Assembly (NCBI RefSeq): GCF_006757745.1
Contig: NZ_AP019740.1
Span: 372,001-436,000 of the forward strand
Source of the DNA: Acinetobacter radioresistens DSM 6976 = NBRC 102413 = CIP 103788
Lineage (GTDB): Bacteria; Pseudomonadota; Gammaproteobacteria; Pseudomonadales; Moraxellaceae
DNA length: 64,000 nucleotides
Direction of reading: 5' to 3'
The notes under the pieces are model-generated. The model did not search any database and had not been told where the DNA came from. It was given only the letters and a program-made list of their open reading frames with translations. The translations under genes and the position numbers were made by a program. How positions within the stretch are numbered: the stretch's first letter is position 1; each line of letters opens with the position of its first letter. This document shows, in pieces, positions 8,471 to 16,894 of the stretch.

Positions 8471-9328
8471 ATGAGCACTGTACAAATCCCTGATTATAAA
8501 ACGGACCCATTTTTTGGTTTGGAAGATAAGTGGATTGAGACGGCTGAAGGTGAGCTGACCCATTATCATGAGGTGGGTGAGGGAACACCTATTCTGTTTT
8601 TACATGGGTCGGGAACTGGTGTCTCTGCTGCTGCAAACTGGTGGTTAAACCTGCCCCAGCTTGGCGAGCAGGCGCGTTGTATAGCAATTGATACGATTGG
8701 TTATGGACAGACTGTAGTGGCACCGGGCACTCCATATGGTATTCGTGCCTGGGTGGACCATGCTATCCGTACTCTAGATGCACTGGGTATTGAAAAGACC
8801 TGGCTGGTAGGTAATTCACTTGGTGGCTGGCTGGCATTCCAGCTGGCGCTTGACTATCCGGAACGTGTGCTTGGAATCGTATCGATGGGCACAGGCGGTG
8901 CAAAACAGACAGCAGCACTTAAAGCGCATGCCAATCCGGTGCTGACCGAAGACGGAATCAAGAAAACCCTATCAATGTTTGTAGTCAACAAAGACCTGAT
9001 TACCGATGAGCTGGTTAAGGTACGTTTTGCTTCTGCAAAAAATGATTATGCATCTGACCGTCTGATGGATGTTGTGGGCGCACGTGATCGTGACCGTTTC
9101 GAATTCCCGCTTGATTTCGAGAAAATGAAAAATATTACAGTTCCTGTACTGCTGATTCACGGGACGCAAGATGTGGTGATTCCAGTGTCACGGACTTGGG
9201 ATATCCTGAATGTAGTACCAAATGCGGACGCACATATTTTTAGCCAGTGCGGTCACTGGTCACAGGTTGAAAAAGCTGATGAGTTTAATACCGTTGTTAA
9301 AAACTATCTCACGGCACATGGTGTTTAA
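8471..9328 (+). CDS. mhpC: 2-hydroxy-6-oxonona-2,4-dienedioate hydrolase (C-C bond hydrolase)
   Basis: An alpha/beta hydrolase that cleaves the ring-fission product of 2,3-dihydroxyphenylpropionate to succinate and 2-hydroxypenta-2,4-dienoate. The 285 residues (E. coli MhpC 288) show the oxyanion-region HGSGTGVSAAANW, the nucleophile elbow GNSLGG with Ser116, a catalytic Asp in HGTQDVVIP and His in CGHWSQVEK. ATG 8471 is chosen because AGGAGT (8461-8466) precedes it; an in-frame ATG at 8432 would add 13 residues without a ribosome site. It stands apart from mhpDFE and mhpB, bounded by terminators. Confidence 0.92.
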   Translation: MSTVQIPDYKTDPFFGLEDKWIETAEGELTHYHEVGEGTPILFLHGSGTGVSAAANWWLNLPQLGEQARCIAIDTIGYGQTVVAPGTPYGIRAWVDHAIRTLDALGIEKTWLVGNSLGGWLAFQLALDYPERVLGIVSMGTGGAKQTAALKAHANPVLTEDGIKKTLSMFVVNKDLITDELVKVRFASAKNDYASDRLMDVVGARDRDRFEFPLDFEKMKNITVPVLLIHGTQDVVIPVSRTWDILNVVPNADAHIFSQCGHWSQVEKADEFNTVVKNYLTAHGV

Positions 9329-9347
9329 CCGGTATAGTATTTCACTT

Positions 9348-9375
9348 AAAAAGGATGGCTTTAGCCATCCTTTTT
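9348..9375. terminator. Bidirectional terminator between mhpC and the DUF1345 gene
   Basis: AAAAAGGATGGC (9348-9359), loop TTTA, then GCCATCCTTTTT (9364-9375). The symmetrical A/T flanks serve both convergent genes. Confidence 0.9.
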
Positions 9376-9389
9376 ATGAGGTAAATTAT

Positions 9390-10070
9390 TTAAGAACCGC
9401 CAAGTAAGCCTGAAGCAACGTTGATACAAATAGCTAGAATCACAGTATTAAAACCGAATGACAGCAAGGCATGTAAAGTATTTAACATGCGCATGCGCCG
9501 ATTGGTGATTTCAATGTCAGCTGTCTGGGCGGCCGTACCCATAATATAGCTAAAGTGAATAAAGTCGGGATAGGTCGGACGTTCAGTTTCCGGAAAATTC
9601 AAGCCATCATTCTGGCCCCTGGAGCGGGCAAGATAAAAGTCATGAGCATAGTGCAGGGCAAATACACTATGCATTAATAACCAGGATGACATGATCGTTA
9701 AAAATGCCAGTAAAAGATGACCAAATTTGAGCCAGCCTGTTTTAGGCAAGTCTGAAAGTTGGGCTCCGATGGCGACCATACACATGATTAAAGCCATGAT
9801 GACTAAAAGCAGAATAATCCATTTACTCTCATCTTGGCGTTTTGCCTGTTCTTGCATATCGCTATGATCTGCCTGCCACATGCGATAAGCCAGATTAGCC
9901 AGAAATAACCATATTGCTGTATTCCAACCAATCAATAAATTGGTCGACCAAGACCAGGACGTTAACCAGAATAACAGCATACTTAATACTGCTGCTGTCA
10001 GAAAAGCCAGAAAAAATTGCGGACGATTTTTAATACCACTCATCAAAGAATGAAAAATACCGAACGTCAT
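9390..10070 (-). CDS. DUF1345 family membrane protein
   Basis: A 226-residue integral membrane protein with about five hydrophobic helices (residues about 17-37, 43-63, 84-104, 115-137, 198-220). It has the DUF1345 signature PDFIHFSYIMGTAAQTADIEIT followed by RMRMLNTLHALLSFGFNTVIL. The family's function is not known. The gene lies downstream of hcaR on the same strand, 277 bp away, and converges with mhpC. Its ATG is preceded by CTGGAG. A role in uptake or export for the phenylpropionate cluster is possible but rests only on position. Confidence 0.85.
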   Translation of the reverse strand: MTFGIFHSLMSGIKNRPQFFLAFLTAAVLSMLLFWLTSWSWSTNLLIGWNTAIWLFLANLAYRMWQADHSDMQEQAKRQDESKWIILLLVIMALIMCMVAIGAQLSDLPKTGWLKFGHLLLAFLTIMSSWLLMHSVFALHYAHDFYLARSRGQNDGLNFPETERPTYPDFIHFSYIMGTAAQTADIEITNRRMRMLNTLHALLSFGFNTVILAICINVASGLLGGS

Positions 10071-10347
10071 ATATAACTCCAGTTTTTCAATTGGTTATTG
10101 TTATAACTTTAAGCTAGATTCAATTTACTATAGAGTCTGGTTCAGATATTAGACTTAAGTTGTAATTTATCATGAGAAAAATACAGCACTAAAATTTGGC
10201 TTTTTAAGATACGTGCTAAGTAGGCTGAAATAGTAAAAAAAGAGAGCTAGTACCTGAAAAAATATGGCTGGGTAGTTAAAAAACAGACCCTAATATTTTT
10301 TAAAAAAATAGTAGGGTAAAATGTATACGCATCAGTCAGGAAAAAAA

Positions 10348-11253
10348 TTAGGCATCATTACGGTTAATATCGAGATAAAACACCTTGGTCAGCAGTTCAA
10401 TAAATTTATGCGCAGTAACTAAAGCCGTGTCTTTACGATAGCTGACATATAAATCTAAAAAAGGCAGCTCTACACTGAGCGGTCGGATTACCGTATTTTC
10501 CATCATCAGTGGCGCAATATAACCCGGCAAAATTGTACAGCCAAGACCGATACCGATAGAATTAATATTAAACAGGATGTTATCTGCCTTTTGTATGATA
10601 TTGAACTCAATACCGTTTTGTTTGGCAAAATCGAGAATCAGGTTATGCAGGGTAAGTGACTCTTCCGCAGCTGGAATTATAAAATCTATGCCATCAAGTG
10701 CTTTTACTGGAATACGCTCATATTTAGTGAGCGGATGATCTTTAGGCAATATGAAAATCAGGGGCTCACGCAGAACAAACTGGCTTTCAATTTCGTCATT
10801 CTGAAAGTTCTGCCGGGTAAAGGTAATGTCCAGTTCACCCTTCTTAATTAACCGCATCTGTTCATTGTTGTTAAGGCTGAGCAGTTCGATTTTAAGGTCC
10901 GGATTCTGAACCCTTAAGTTAGGTAGAACATAAGGGAATACTTTCATTTCAGCAACCGGAACAAAACCGATTCTGAGCATCTGCTGTTTGGCTTTAGAAA
11001 CCTGACGCGCCATTGCTACGGCTTTATCTGCCTGCGCCAAGGTCAAACGCGCCTGTTCCAGAAAAACAGCGCCTTCTTCAGTCAGTTCAACTTTACGTTT
11101 GGTACGGTGTAACAGCTTGACGCCAACATCTTCTTCAAGGTCCTTGATCTGTTGGCTAAGAGAGGGCTGGGCGGTATACAGTTTTAAGGCTGCCTTACTA
11201 AAGTTCAGTTCTTCTGCAACTGTAATGAAATAGCGAAGGTGGCGTAATTCCAT
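10348..11253 (-). CDS. hcaR: LysR-type regulator, HcaR-like
   Basis: A 301-residue LysR regulator with an N-terminal winged helix-turn-helix (MELRHLRYFITVAEELNFSK, then AQPSLSQQIKDLEEDVG) and an effector-binding domain from about residue 90 (LRIGFVPVAEMKVFPYVLP). It aligns along its length, from memory, with E. coli HcaR, the phenylpropionate/cinnamate-responsive activator of hcaEFCBD. It is transcribed divergently from hcaE over a 269-bp spacer, the classic arrangement for LysR control. An inverted repeat overlaps its start codon (11252-11278), suggesting autoregulation. Confidence 0.87.
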   Translation of the reverse strand: MELRHLRYFITVAEELNFSKAALKLYTAQPSLSQQIKDLEEDVGVKLLHRTKRKVELTEEGAVFLEQARLTLAQADKAVAMARQVSKAKQQMLRIGFVPVAEMKVFPYVLPNLRVQNPDLKIELLSLNNNEQMRLIKKGELDITFTRQNFQNDEIESQFVLREPLIFILPKDHPLTKYERIPVKALDGIDFIIPAAEESLTLHNLILDFAKQNGIEFNIIQKADNILFNINSIGIGLGCTILPGYIAPLMMENTVIRPLSVELPFLDLYVSYRKDTALVTAHKFIELLTKVFYLDINRNDA

Positions 11254-11278
11254 AAGACTAATCCAAAAAATGTCTTAT
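11252..11278. promoter_or_regulatory. Inverted repeat over the hcaR start, probable operator
   Basis: ATAAGAC (11252-11258) and GTCTTAT (11272-11278) are a perfect 7-bp inverted repeat with a 13-nt spacer. The first arm includes the hcaR start codon. As DNA it is a candidate LysR-type site. As hcaR mRNA it could form a hairpin with the start codon in the stem and the weak GGAT ribosome site in the loop. TATAAT at 11279-11284 lies beside it and reads as TATAAT-like on both strands. Confidence 0.45.
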
Positions 11279-11354
11279 TATAATTGGCGAAAAGTATAAT
11301 CTATAAACAACTATCTCGTGAAGATTATTCTACTATTTAGAAAATAAATACTAT

Positions 11355-11384
11355 TTGACAATATGCCCGAGTTTTACTATAGAA
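11355..11384 (+). promoter_or_regulatory. Candidate hcaE operon promoter
   Basis: A consensus -35 TTGACA (11355-11360) is followed after 18 bp by TATAGA (11379-11384). Transcription would start near 11391, about 130 nt before the hcaE ATG. It is placed within the hcaR-hcaE divergent spacer, so HcaR activation is expected from the E. coli precedent. Confidence 0.5.
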
Positions 11385-11522
11385 ATTTTATCTCTTAATA
11401 ATCTAAAAAATCTATTAATTAAAACAAAATAAATATTTCACTAAAAACGGTTAAAAAATCATTATCCCTGTCTAGTTGAGTCTAATAACTTTGGTTGACG
11501 CTCAGTCACAGGAGTGCTTTTC

Positions 11523-12890
11523 ATGAGTCGCAAAATTGATGTGCGTGAAATCGATGCTTTGGTCGATGCACAAAATGGACGTATCTCGCCATCTATCTAC
11601 ACTGATCCGGATCTGTACGAATTGGAACTGGAACGCGTATTTGGGCGTACTTGGTTATTCCTTTGTCATGAAAGCCAGATACCTAAGGCGGGTGATTTTT
11701 TCAACACTTATATGGGTGAAGATCCAATCATTGTGGTACGTCAAAAAGACGGCTCAATCAAAGCATTATTAAACCAGTGTCGCCATCGTTCAATGCGTGT
11801 CAGTTTCGCTGATTGTGGTAATACCCGTGCATTTACCTGTCCGTATCATGGCTGGTCTTACGGTGTAGATGGTTCATTAAAAGATATTCCCCTGGAAGAC
11901 CGTGCTTTTCCACAAGGTGCCTGTAAAGAAAAATGGGGTTTAATTGAAGTCAACCGTGTCGAGTCTTATAAAGGCCTGATCTTTGGCTGTTGGGATGAAA
12001 CCACGCCTGATCTGGTGGACTACATGGGTGATATTGCCTGGTATCTGGATGGGGTGCTGGACCGTCGTCCGGGTGGTACAGAAATCATTGGCGGCGTACA
12101 TAAATGGGAAATTGAATGTAACTGGAAATTTGCAGCGGAACAGTTTGCTTCTGACCAGTACCATGCACTGTTTTCGCATGCTTCTGCCATTCAGGTTCTG
12201 GGCGCAAAACCGGATGATGAAACTTCTAAGAAATTAGGCGCAGCACAGACTGCACGTCCAGTTTGGGAAACTGCGAAAGATGCTATCCAGTATGGCTCGC
12301 GTGGCCACGGTTCAGGCTTCTTCTTTACGGAAAAGCCAGATGCAAATGTATGGGTAGATGGTGAAGTCGCCAATTATTTCCGTGAAACCTATGAAGAGGT
12401 CAAAGAGCGTCTGGGTGAAGTACGTGCTTTACGTTTGGCGGGTCACAATAATATGTTCCCGACATTGTCATGGCTAAATGGTACAGCAACACTCCGTGTG
12501 TGGCATCCGCGTGGTCCAAATAAGACAGAAGTCTGGGCTTTCTGTATTGCTGATGCTGAAGCCTCTCAGGAAGTTAAAGAAGCATTTGAACGCTCTGCGA
12601 CACGTGCATTTGGTCCGGCAGGTTTTCTTGAGCAGGATGACTCTGAGAACTGGATCGAAATCCAGAAAGTATTACGCGGCTATAAGGCCCGTAATAATCC
12701 GCTCATTATGAAAATGGGTCTGGGCAATGAAAAAGTTCGTGAAGATGGCATTCCGGGGATTATCAATTACATTTTCTCTGAAACTGCAGCACGTGGTTTA
12801 TATCGCCGCTGGGCAGATCTGCTGATTCATGAAACATGGGAAGAAGTCGAGAAAGCCGCTGACGAATATGAGAAGGAGCTAATGAAATGA
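11523..12890 (+). CDS. hcaE: 3-phenylpropionate/cinnamate dioxygenase, large (alpha) subunit
   Basis: Catalytic oxygenase subunit that dihydroxylates the aromatic ring at carbons 2 and 3. The 455 residues (E. coli HcaE 453) carry a Rieske [2Fe-2S] centre with Cys86-x-His88 and Cys106-x2-His109. The mononuclear iron site lies in [14 protein letters not shown] (His214, His219) with the third ligand in EQDDSENW (Asp372 or Asp373). ATG 11523 follows CAGGAG (11509-11514); the GTG at 11514 lies inside that site. It overlaps hcaF by four bases (ATGA), indicating coupled translation. The substrate is assigned from the whole cluster, not from this subunit alone. Confidence 0.92.
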   Translation: MSRKIDVREIDALVDAQNGRISPSIYTDPDLYELELERVFGRTWLFLCHESQIPKAGDFFNTYMGEDPIIVVRQKDGSIKALLNQCRHRSMRVSFADCGNTRAFTCPYHGWSYGVDGSLKDIPLEDRAFPQGACKEKWGLIEVNRVESYKGLIFGCWDETTPDLVDYMGDIAWYLDGVLDRRPGGTEIIGGVHKWEIECNWKFAAEQFASDQYHALFSHASAIQVLGAKPDDETSKKLGAAQTARPVWETAKDAIQYGSRGHGSGFFFTEKPDANVWVDGEVANYFRETYEEVKERLGEVRALRLAGHNNMFPTLSWLNGTATLRVWHPRGPNKTEVWAFCIADAEASQEVKEAFERSATRAFGPAGFLEQDDSENWIEIQKVLRGYKARNNPLIMKMGLGNEKVREDGIPGIINYIFSETAARGLYRRWADLLIHETWEEVEKAADEYEKELMK

Positions 12891-13405
12891 GTCAGATCAG
12901 TTTAGAACTTCATCATCAGATTAGCCAGTTTTTATACCGTGAAGCCAAAGCACTGGACGACTGGGATTTCCGTGCCTGGCTAGACATGCTGGCCGATGAT
13001 ATCTCTTATACGCTGCGTACGACTGCAAATGCGCAGACCCGTGACCGTCGCCGTTCGGTACAACCGCCAACCACTTGGGTTTTTAATGACACCAAAGACC
13101 TGCTGGAACGCCGGGTCGCACGTCTGGAAACCGGTATGGCTTGGGCTGAAGAGCCTCCATCACGTACTACCCACATGGTTTCAAATATTATTGTTGAGCC
13201 AACTGACGTAGAAGGTGAATACTATGTCTACGTTACTTATGTATTGTACCGTGCCCAGAAAGAAAAAGACGTGACGATTTATTGTGGCAAGCGTCATGAC
13301 AAGATTCGCAAGGTTGAAGGTGGTCTTGGCTTCCAGATTTTCAACCGCAAGATCACGCTTGATCAAGCGACCTATACGTCACATAACCTGAGTGTATTCT
13401 TCTAA
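12887..13405 (+). CDS. hcaF: 3-phenylpropionate/cinnamate dioxygenase, small (beta) subunit
   Basis: Structural beta subunit of the ring-hydroxylating oxygenase. The 172 residues equal the E. coli HcaF length. It has the family's cone-shaped NTF2-like fold sequence: [19 protein letters not shown], then [15 protein letters not shown] [14 protein letters not shown] and [12 protein letters not shown] near the end. It begins inside the last codon of hcaE (ATGA overlap) and ends one base into hcaC, so alpha and beta subunits and ferredoxin should be made in step. Confidence 0.93.
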   Translation: MSQISLELHHQISQFLYREAKALDDWDFRAWLDMLADDISYTLRTTANAQTRDRRRSVQPPTTWVFNDTKDLLERRVARLETGMAWAEEPPSRTTHMVSNIIVEPTDVEGEYYVYVTYVLYRAQKEKDVTIYCGKRHDKIRKVEGGLGFQIFNRKITLDQATYTSHNLSVFF

Positions 13406-13731
13406 TGAATAAGATTTTTGTTTGCCAGGTCGATGAGCTCGATGAAGGTGAAGCGCTAAAAGTAGACTGCGGCATAAATGGTATTGATGCCTTGGCAGTA
13501 TTCAACAATGGCGGAGATTTCTTCGCCATGAACGACCGTTGTTCACATGGTAATGCTTCCATGTCAGAAGGTTATCTTGAAGATGACGGGACGGTAGAGT
13601 GTCCTCTGCATTCAGCCCGTTTCTGTCTAAAAACCGGTCAGGCACTATGCCTGCCGGCTACCGATCCGATTCAGACTTTTCCGGTAATGATTGAAGACGG
13701 TGCTTTATATGTAGAGATGGCAGGAGAGTAA
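13405..13731 (+). CDS. hcaC: Rieske ferredoxin of 3-phenylpropionate dioxygenase
   Basis: A small electron carrier between the reductase HcaD and the oxygenase HcaEF. The 108-residue protein (E. coli 106) is a single Rieske domain with Cys46-x-His48 (CSHGNASMSEG) and Cys66-x2-His69 (CPLHSARF). Its start codon shares one base with the hcaF stop (TAATG). The next gene, hcaB, begins two bases after its stop. Confidence 0.94.
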   Translation: MNKIFVCQVDELDEGEALKVDCGINGIDALAVFNNGGDFFAMNDRCSHGNASMSEGYLEDDGTVECPLHSARFCLKTGQALCLPATDPIQTFPVMIEDGALYVEMAGE

Positions 13732-13733
13732 TC

Positions 13734-14549
13734 ATGGGTTGGCTAAAAGGTGAAGTTGCACTGATCACTGGTGGCGGTTCAGGTCTGGGCTGGGCTTTAG
13801 TTGAGCGTTTTCTGGAAGAAGGCGCGCATGTGGGGGTATTACAACGTTCACAGTCTAAAGTAGATGCCCTAAAAGAACGGTTTGGTGACCAGATTGTGGC
13901 TGTCGCTGGTGATGTGGCCAACTATGAAGACAATGTCCGTGCTGTTCAGGCAACCGTAGAGCGATTTGGCAAGCTGGACTGCTTCATTGGTAATGCTGGC
14001 ATCTGGGATCACTATGCCGATATCGTCAATACCTCTGGCGAGCAGCTGGATAAAGCCTTTGATGAAATTATGGGTATTAACACCAAGTCACTTATTCTAG
14101 GGGCCAAGGCTGCGTTGAATGAGCTGGTCAAAACTGAAGGGTCGATTGTTTTTACCCTGTCTAATTCTGCACTGTATTCAGCAGGTGGCGGCCCGGTTTA
14201 TACCGCTTCCAAGCATGCTGGTGTGGGTATCATGAAAGAACTGGCTTATGAACTTGCACCTAAAGTTCGGGGCAATGCAGTGGCTCCCTCCGGTATGAAT
14301 ATCAATATCAAAGGTGCGGCGTCATTGGGACAGGAAAATATTGGGCTGCTGGATGCGCGTGATCCGGAAAAAATTGCTCGCGGTATGCCGCTTAACTTTT
14401 TGCCAGAACCTGAGGAAATGACAGGTTCTTACGTACTGCTGGCCTCTCGCCAGAATAACCGGCCATTGACTGGCGTCCTGATTAATGCCGAGTGTGGATT
14501 GGGAATTCGTGGCTTGCGTCAGCCACGTGCAGGCTTCTTCGATGAATAA
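13734..14549 (+). CDS. hcaB: 3-phenylpropionate-dihydrodiol dehydrogenase
   Basis: A short-chain dehydrogenase that rearomatises the cis-dihydrodiol to 2,3-dihydroxyphenylpropionate with NAD+. The 271 residues (E. coli 270) show the cofactor motif TGGGSGLG (about residues 12-19), GNAGIW, an active-site serine in TLSNSALYSAGG and YTASK (catalytic Tyr and Lys). The end, LIRGLRQPRAGFF-like GIRGLRQPRAGF, is typical of BphB/HcaB dihydrodiol dehydrogenases. AGGAGAG precedes the ATG by about six bases. Confidence 0.93.
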   Translation: MGWLKGEVALITGGGSGLGWALVERFLEEGAHVGVLQRSQSKVDALKERFGDQIVAVAGDVANYEDNVRAVQATVERFGKLDCFIGNAGIWDHYADIVNTSGEQLDKAFDEIMGINTKSLILGAKAALNELVKTEGSIVFTLSNSALYSAGGGPVYTASKHAGVGIMKELAYELAPKVRGNAVAPSGMNINIKGAASLGQENIGLLDARDPEKIARGMPLNFLPEPEEMTGSYVLLASRQNNRPLTGVLINAECGLGIRGLRQPRAGFFDE

Positions 14550-14577
14550 AATCTTCCCATGCAGTAAAGGACTAAAT

Positions 14578-14595
14578 GGCAGCCTGTTGGCTGCC
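14578..14595 (+). promoter_or_regulatory. Intercistronic hairpin between hcaB and mhpB
   Basis: GGCAGCC (14578-14584), loop TGTT, GGCTGCC (14589-14595) is a perfect 7-bp GC-rich stem, followed by TTGTGTT rather than a full T tract. It lies in the only sizeable gap (65 nt) of the hcaEFCB-mhpB-hcaD operon. It could act as a leaky attenuator or as an mRNA-stability or processing element that sets downstream expression. Confidence 0.5.
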
Positions 14596-14614
14596 TTGTG
14601 TTAAGGAGCGTCTT

Positions 14615-15574
14615 ATGCCCGTTAAACTGATTTGTGCTTCACATAGCCCTTTAATGGAGTTTGCTTCTCCACAGGACAGTTCTCAGGAACAAAAAGTTCG
14701 TACCGTTTTTGCCAAGTTGTCTGAACAAGTCAAGGCTTATAATCCGACACTGATTATTGCTTTTGGCCCTGATCATTTTAATGGTTTCTTCTATGACCTG
14801 ATGCCAAGTTTTTGTGTAGGTATCCGGGCCAGTGCAGCGGGAGACTGGAACTATGGTCCGGGCAAAATTGATGTACCAGAGCAGACCGCCCTGAGTCTGG
14901 TACGTTGTGTACTAAATGAAGGCGTCGATGTTGCCTACTCCTACCGTATGCAGGCTGATCATGGTGTCACGCAGCCACTGCATTTTTTATGTGATGGTCA
15001 ACTCGACCGCTATCCTACCATTCCTGTATTTGTAAACGGAGCAGCCGCTCCGATGCCTACCCCTAAACGCACTGTAGCGCTTGGTCGGGCAATTGGCCAG
15101 TTTATCAAGTCACTGGATCTTGAGGCGGAGCGTGTACTGATTCTGGGTACAGGTGGTCTATCTCATGATCCGCCTACGCCGCAAATGGGCGCAGTACCCC
15201 CCGAAGTAGAAGAGTTTCTGATCGCCGGCCGTAACCCGACTGCTGAAGCACGTCAGGCACGCCAGGCCAAAATCATTGCAGTCGGTCAGAAGCTGGCAGC
15301 AGGAGATACTTCTGTGGCAGTGCCCCTGAATGCCAAGTGGGATCAGGCATTACTAGAAAAATTTGCCCAAGCGGACTTTGCCGCGCTAGAGGCTATGACC
15401 GAAGACGAGATCCGCCGTGAGGGTGGCCGTGGCGGTCAGGAAATCCGCTGCTGGATTGCAGCCTTTGCCGCTTTTGCCGAGCTGGGGCAGTACCAGATGA
15501 CAACCCATGTCTATGAAGCTATCAGTGAGTGGATTGCAGGTTTCGGTATTGTTTCTGCTGAACTGAAAGATTAA
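14615..15574 (+). CDS. mhpB: 2,3-dihydroxyphenylpropionate 1,2-dioxygenase (extradiol, LigB type)
   Basis: Opens the catechol ring of 2,3-dihydroxyphenylpropionate by meta-cleavage, using Fe(II) and O2. The 319 residues (E. coli MhpB 314) match the type III extradiol family: CASHSPLMEF at the start, FGPDHFNGFFYDLMPSFCVG, QADHGVTQPL (catalytic His/Asp), GTGGLSHDPP and WIAGFGIVSAEL at the end. ATG 14615 is chosen because AAGGAG (14603-14608) precedes it; an in-frame ATG at 14576 lies at the edge of an intercistronic hairpin. In E. coli mhpB is in the mhp operon, whereas here it sits between hcaB and hcaD. Confidence 0.94.
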   Translation: MPVKLICASHSPLMEFASPQDSSQEQKVRTVFAKLSEQVKAYNPTLIIAFGPDHFNGFFYDLMPSFCVGIRASAAGDWNYGPGKIDVPEQTALSLVRCVLNEGVDVAYSYRMQADHGVTQPLHFLCDGQLDRYPTIPVFVNGAAAPMPTPKRTVALGRAIGQFIKSLDLEAERVLILGTGGLSHDPPTPQMGAVPPEVEEFLIAGRNPTAEARQARQAKIIAVGQKLAAGDTSVAVPLNAKWDQALLEKFAQADFAALEAMTEDEIRREGGRGGQEIRCWIAAFAAFAELGQYQMTTHVYEAISEWIAGFGIVSAELKD

Positions 15575-15586
15575 GGAAACAGACAG

Positions 15587-16810
15587 ATGAGCATTGAAAC
15601 TATTGTTATTGTAGGAGCCGGTCAGGCAGGTGCGAGCGCTATCCTGGAACTTCGTGCCAATGGATACACAGGGAAAATCATACTGGTGGGTGATGAAGTT
15701 CATTTACCTTATGAACGCCCGCCTTTATCTAAAGATGTAATCTTGAAGCCTGAAGAAACCAAAGTTGAGATTCTTTCAGTGCAGAAGCTGGCAGAGCTAG
15801 GCGTTGAGGTCATCCGTGGCAATGCCGCAGTAAAAATTAATGCCGATACCCATCAGCTCACTCTGAAAAATGGTGAAGTACTTGGTTATGACAAGTTGTT
15901 ACTGGCTACCGGTGGCGCGCCGCGCCGCTTGCCGGACCTTGATGCTTTAGGTAAACATGTTTATACCTTGCGTAATCTGGAAGACTCTCAGGCATTGGTG
16001 CCCGTATTGCAGCCCGAGCGCCGGATTATCTTGGTTGGTGGCGGTGTGATTGGTCTGGAACTGGCATCATCAGCGCGCTCTAAACATTGTCATGTAACTG
16101 TAATTGAAATGGGCCCTATGGTGATGGGTCGCTGCTCACCACGGTTACTCAGTGAGTTCTTGCTGGCCCAGCATCGTCAGGCCGGTATCGATATCCGTCT
16201 TGAAACCAGAATTGCAGGCTGTAGCCTGCAGGGTGAAGAGGTGGTGATTCAACTGGAAAATGGTGAAGAGCTACGTGCAGATGCAGTCATATATGGCATC
16301 GGCATTATCCCAAATGCGCGTCTGGCAGTTGAGGCTGGGCTGGACGTTGATTTTGCTGTAAAGGTGAATGAGAACTGCCAGACTTCTAATCCAGATATTT
16401 ATGCAGCAGGGGATGTTGCTACCCAGCTTCGTGCAGATGGTCAGTATAGCCGGGTTGAAACCTGGGAAAATGCCAATCTGCAGGCAGGTATCTTTGCACG
16501 CCATGTGATGGGTATTGAACATTCTAAAGCAAATCCGGCCTGGTTTTGGACTGATCAGCTCGGTATCAATTTCCAGTTTGTCGGTGACATGAGCGCGGCA
16601 GAATGGCATGTGCGCGGTACTATGGATATTAGCCAGGGGCCTGCCTCATCTTTTATTCTGTACGGAGTCAGTAATGGAATTATTGTGGCTGGTATTACGG
16701 TCAATGCCGCTAAAGATATGCGCCATCTGAAAAAAATGATTAGCAAAGGTATCGCTTTTCATGCAGATACACACTTGGACCTTGCCCAAGAGCTACGTAA
16801 AATTGCCTAA
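15587..16810 (+). CDS. hcaD: 3-phenylpropionate dioxygenase ferredoxin-NAD(+) reductase
   Basis: A flavoprotein that passes electrons from NADH to the ferredoxin HcaC. The 407 residues (E. coli 400) have an N-terminal FAD motif VGAGQAGASA (about residues 8-17), the NAD motif VGGGVIGLELA near 153 and the FAD-binding NPDIYAAGDVA near 270. The C-terminal reductase domain is of BphA4/HcaD type. It starts 12 bp after mhpB behind AAGGA and ends the operon at a strong terminator. Confidence 0.94.
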   Translation: MSIETIVIVGAGQAGASAILELRANGYTGKIILVGDEVHLPYERPPLSKDVILKPEETKVEILSVQKLAELGVEVIRGNAAVKINADTHQLTLKNGEVLGYDKLLLATGGAPRRLPDLDALGKHVYTLRNLEDSQALVPVLQPERRIILVGGGVIGLELASSARSKHCHVTVIEMGPMVMGRCSPRLLSEFLLAQHRQAGIDIRLETRIAGCSLQGEEVVIQLENGEELRADAVIYGIGIIPNARLAVEAGLDVDFAVKVNENCQTSNPDIYAAGDVATQLRADGQYSRVETWENANLQAGIFARHVMGIEHSKANPAWFWTDQLGINFQFVGDMSAAEWHVRGTMDISQGPASSFILYGVSNGIIVAGITVNAAKDMRHLKKMISKGIAFHADTHLDLAQELRKIA

Positions 16811-16830
16811 ATAAAACGGCTTTCTATTGA

Positions 16831-16869
16831 ACAGACCTATAGTATGGACCCACTATAGGTCTGTTTTTT
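16831..16869 (+). terminator. Terminator of the hca operon
   Basis: ACAGACCTATAGT (16831-16843) pairs perfectly over 13 bp with ACTATAGGTCTGT (16852-16864) across an 8-nt loop and is followed by T6. It separates hcaD from the EamA permease gene. Confidence 0.93.
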
Positions 16870-16894
16870 ATTGGTAAAAACTCAATTTTAAAGA

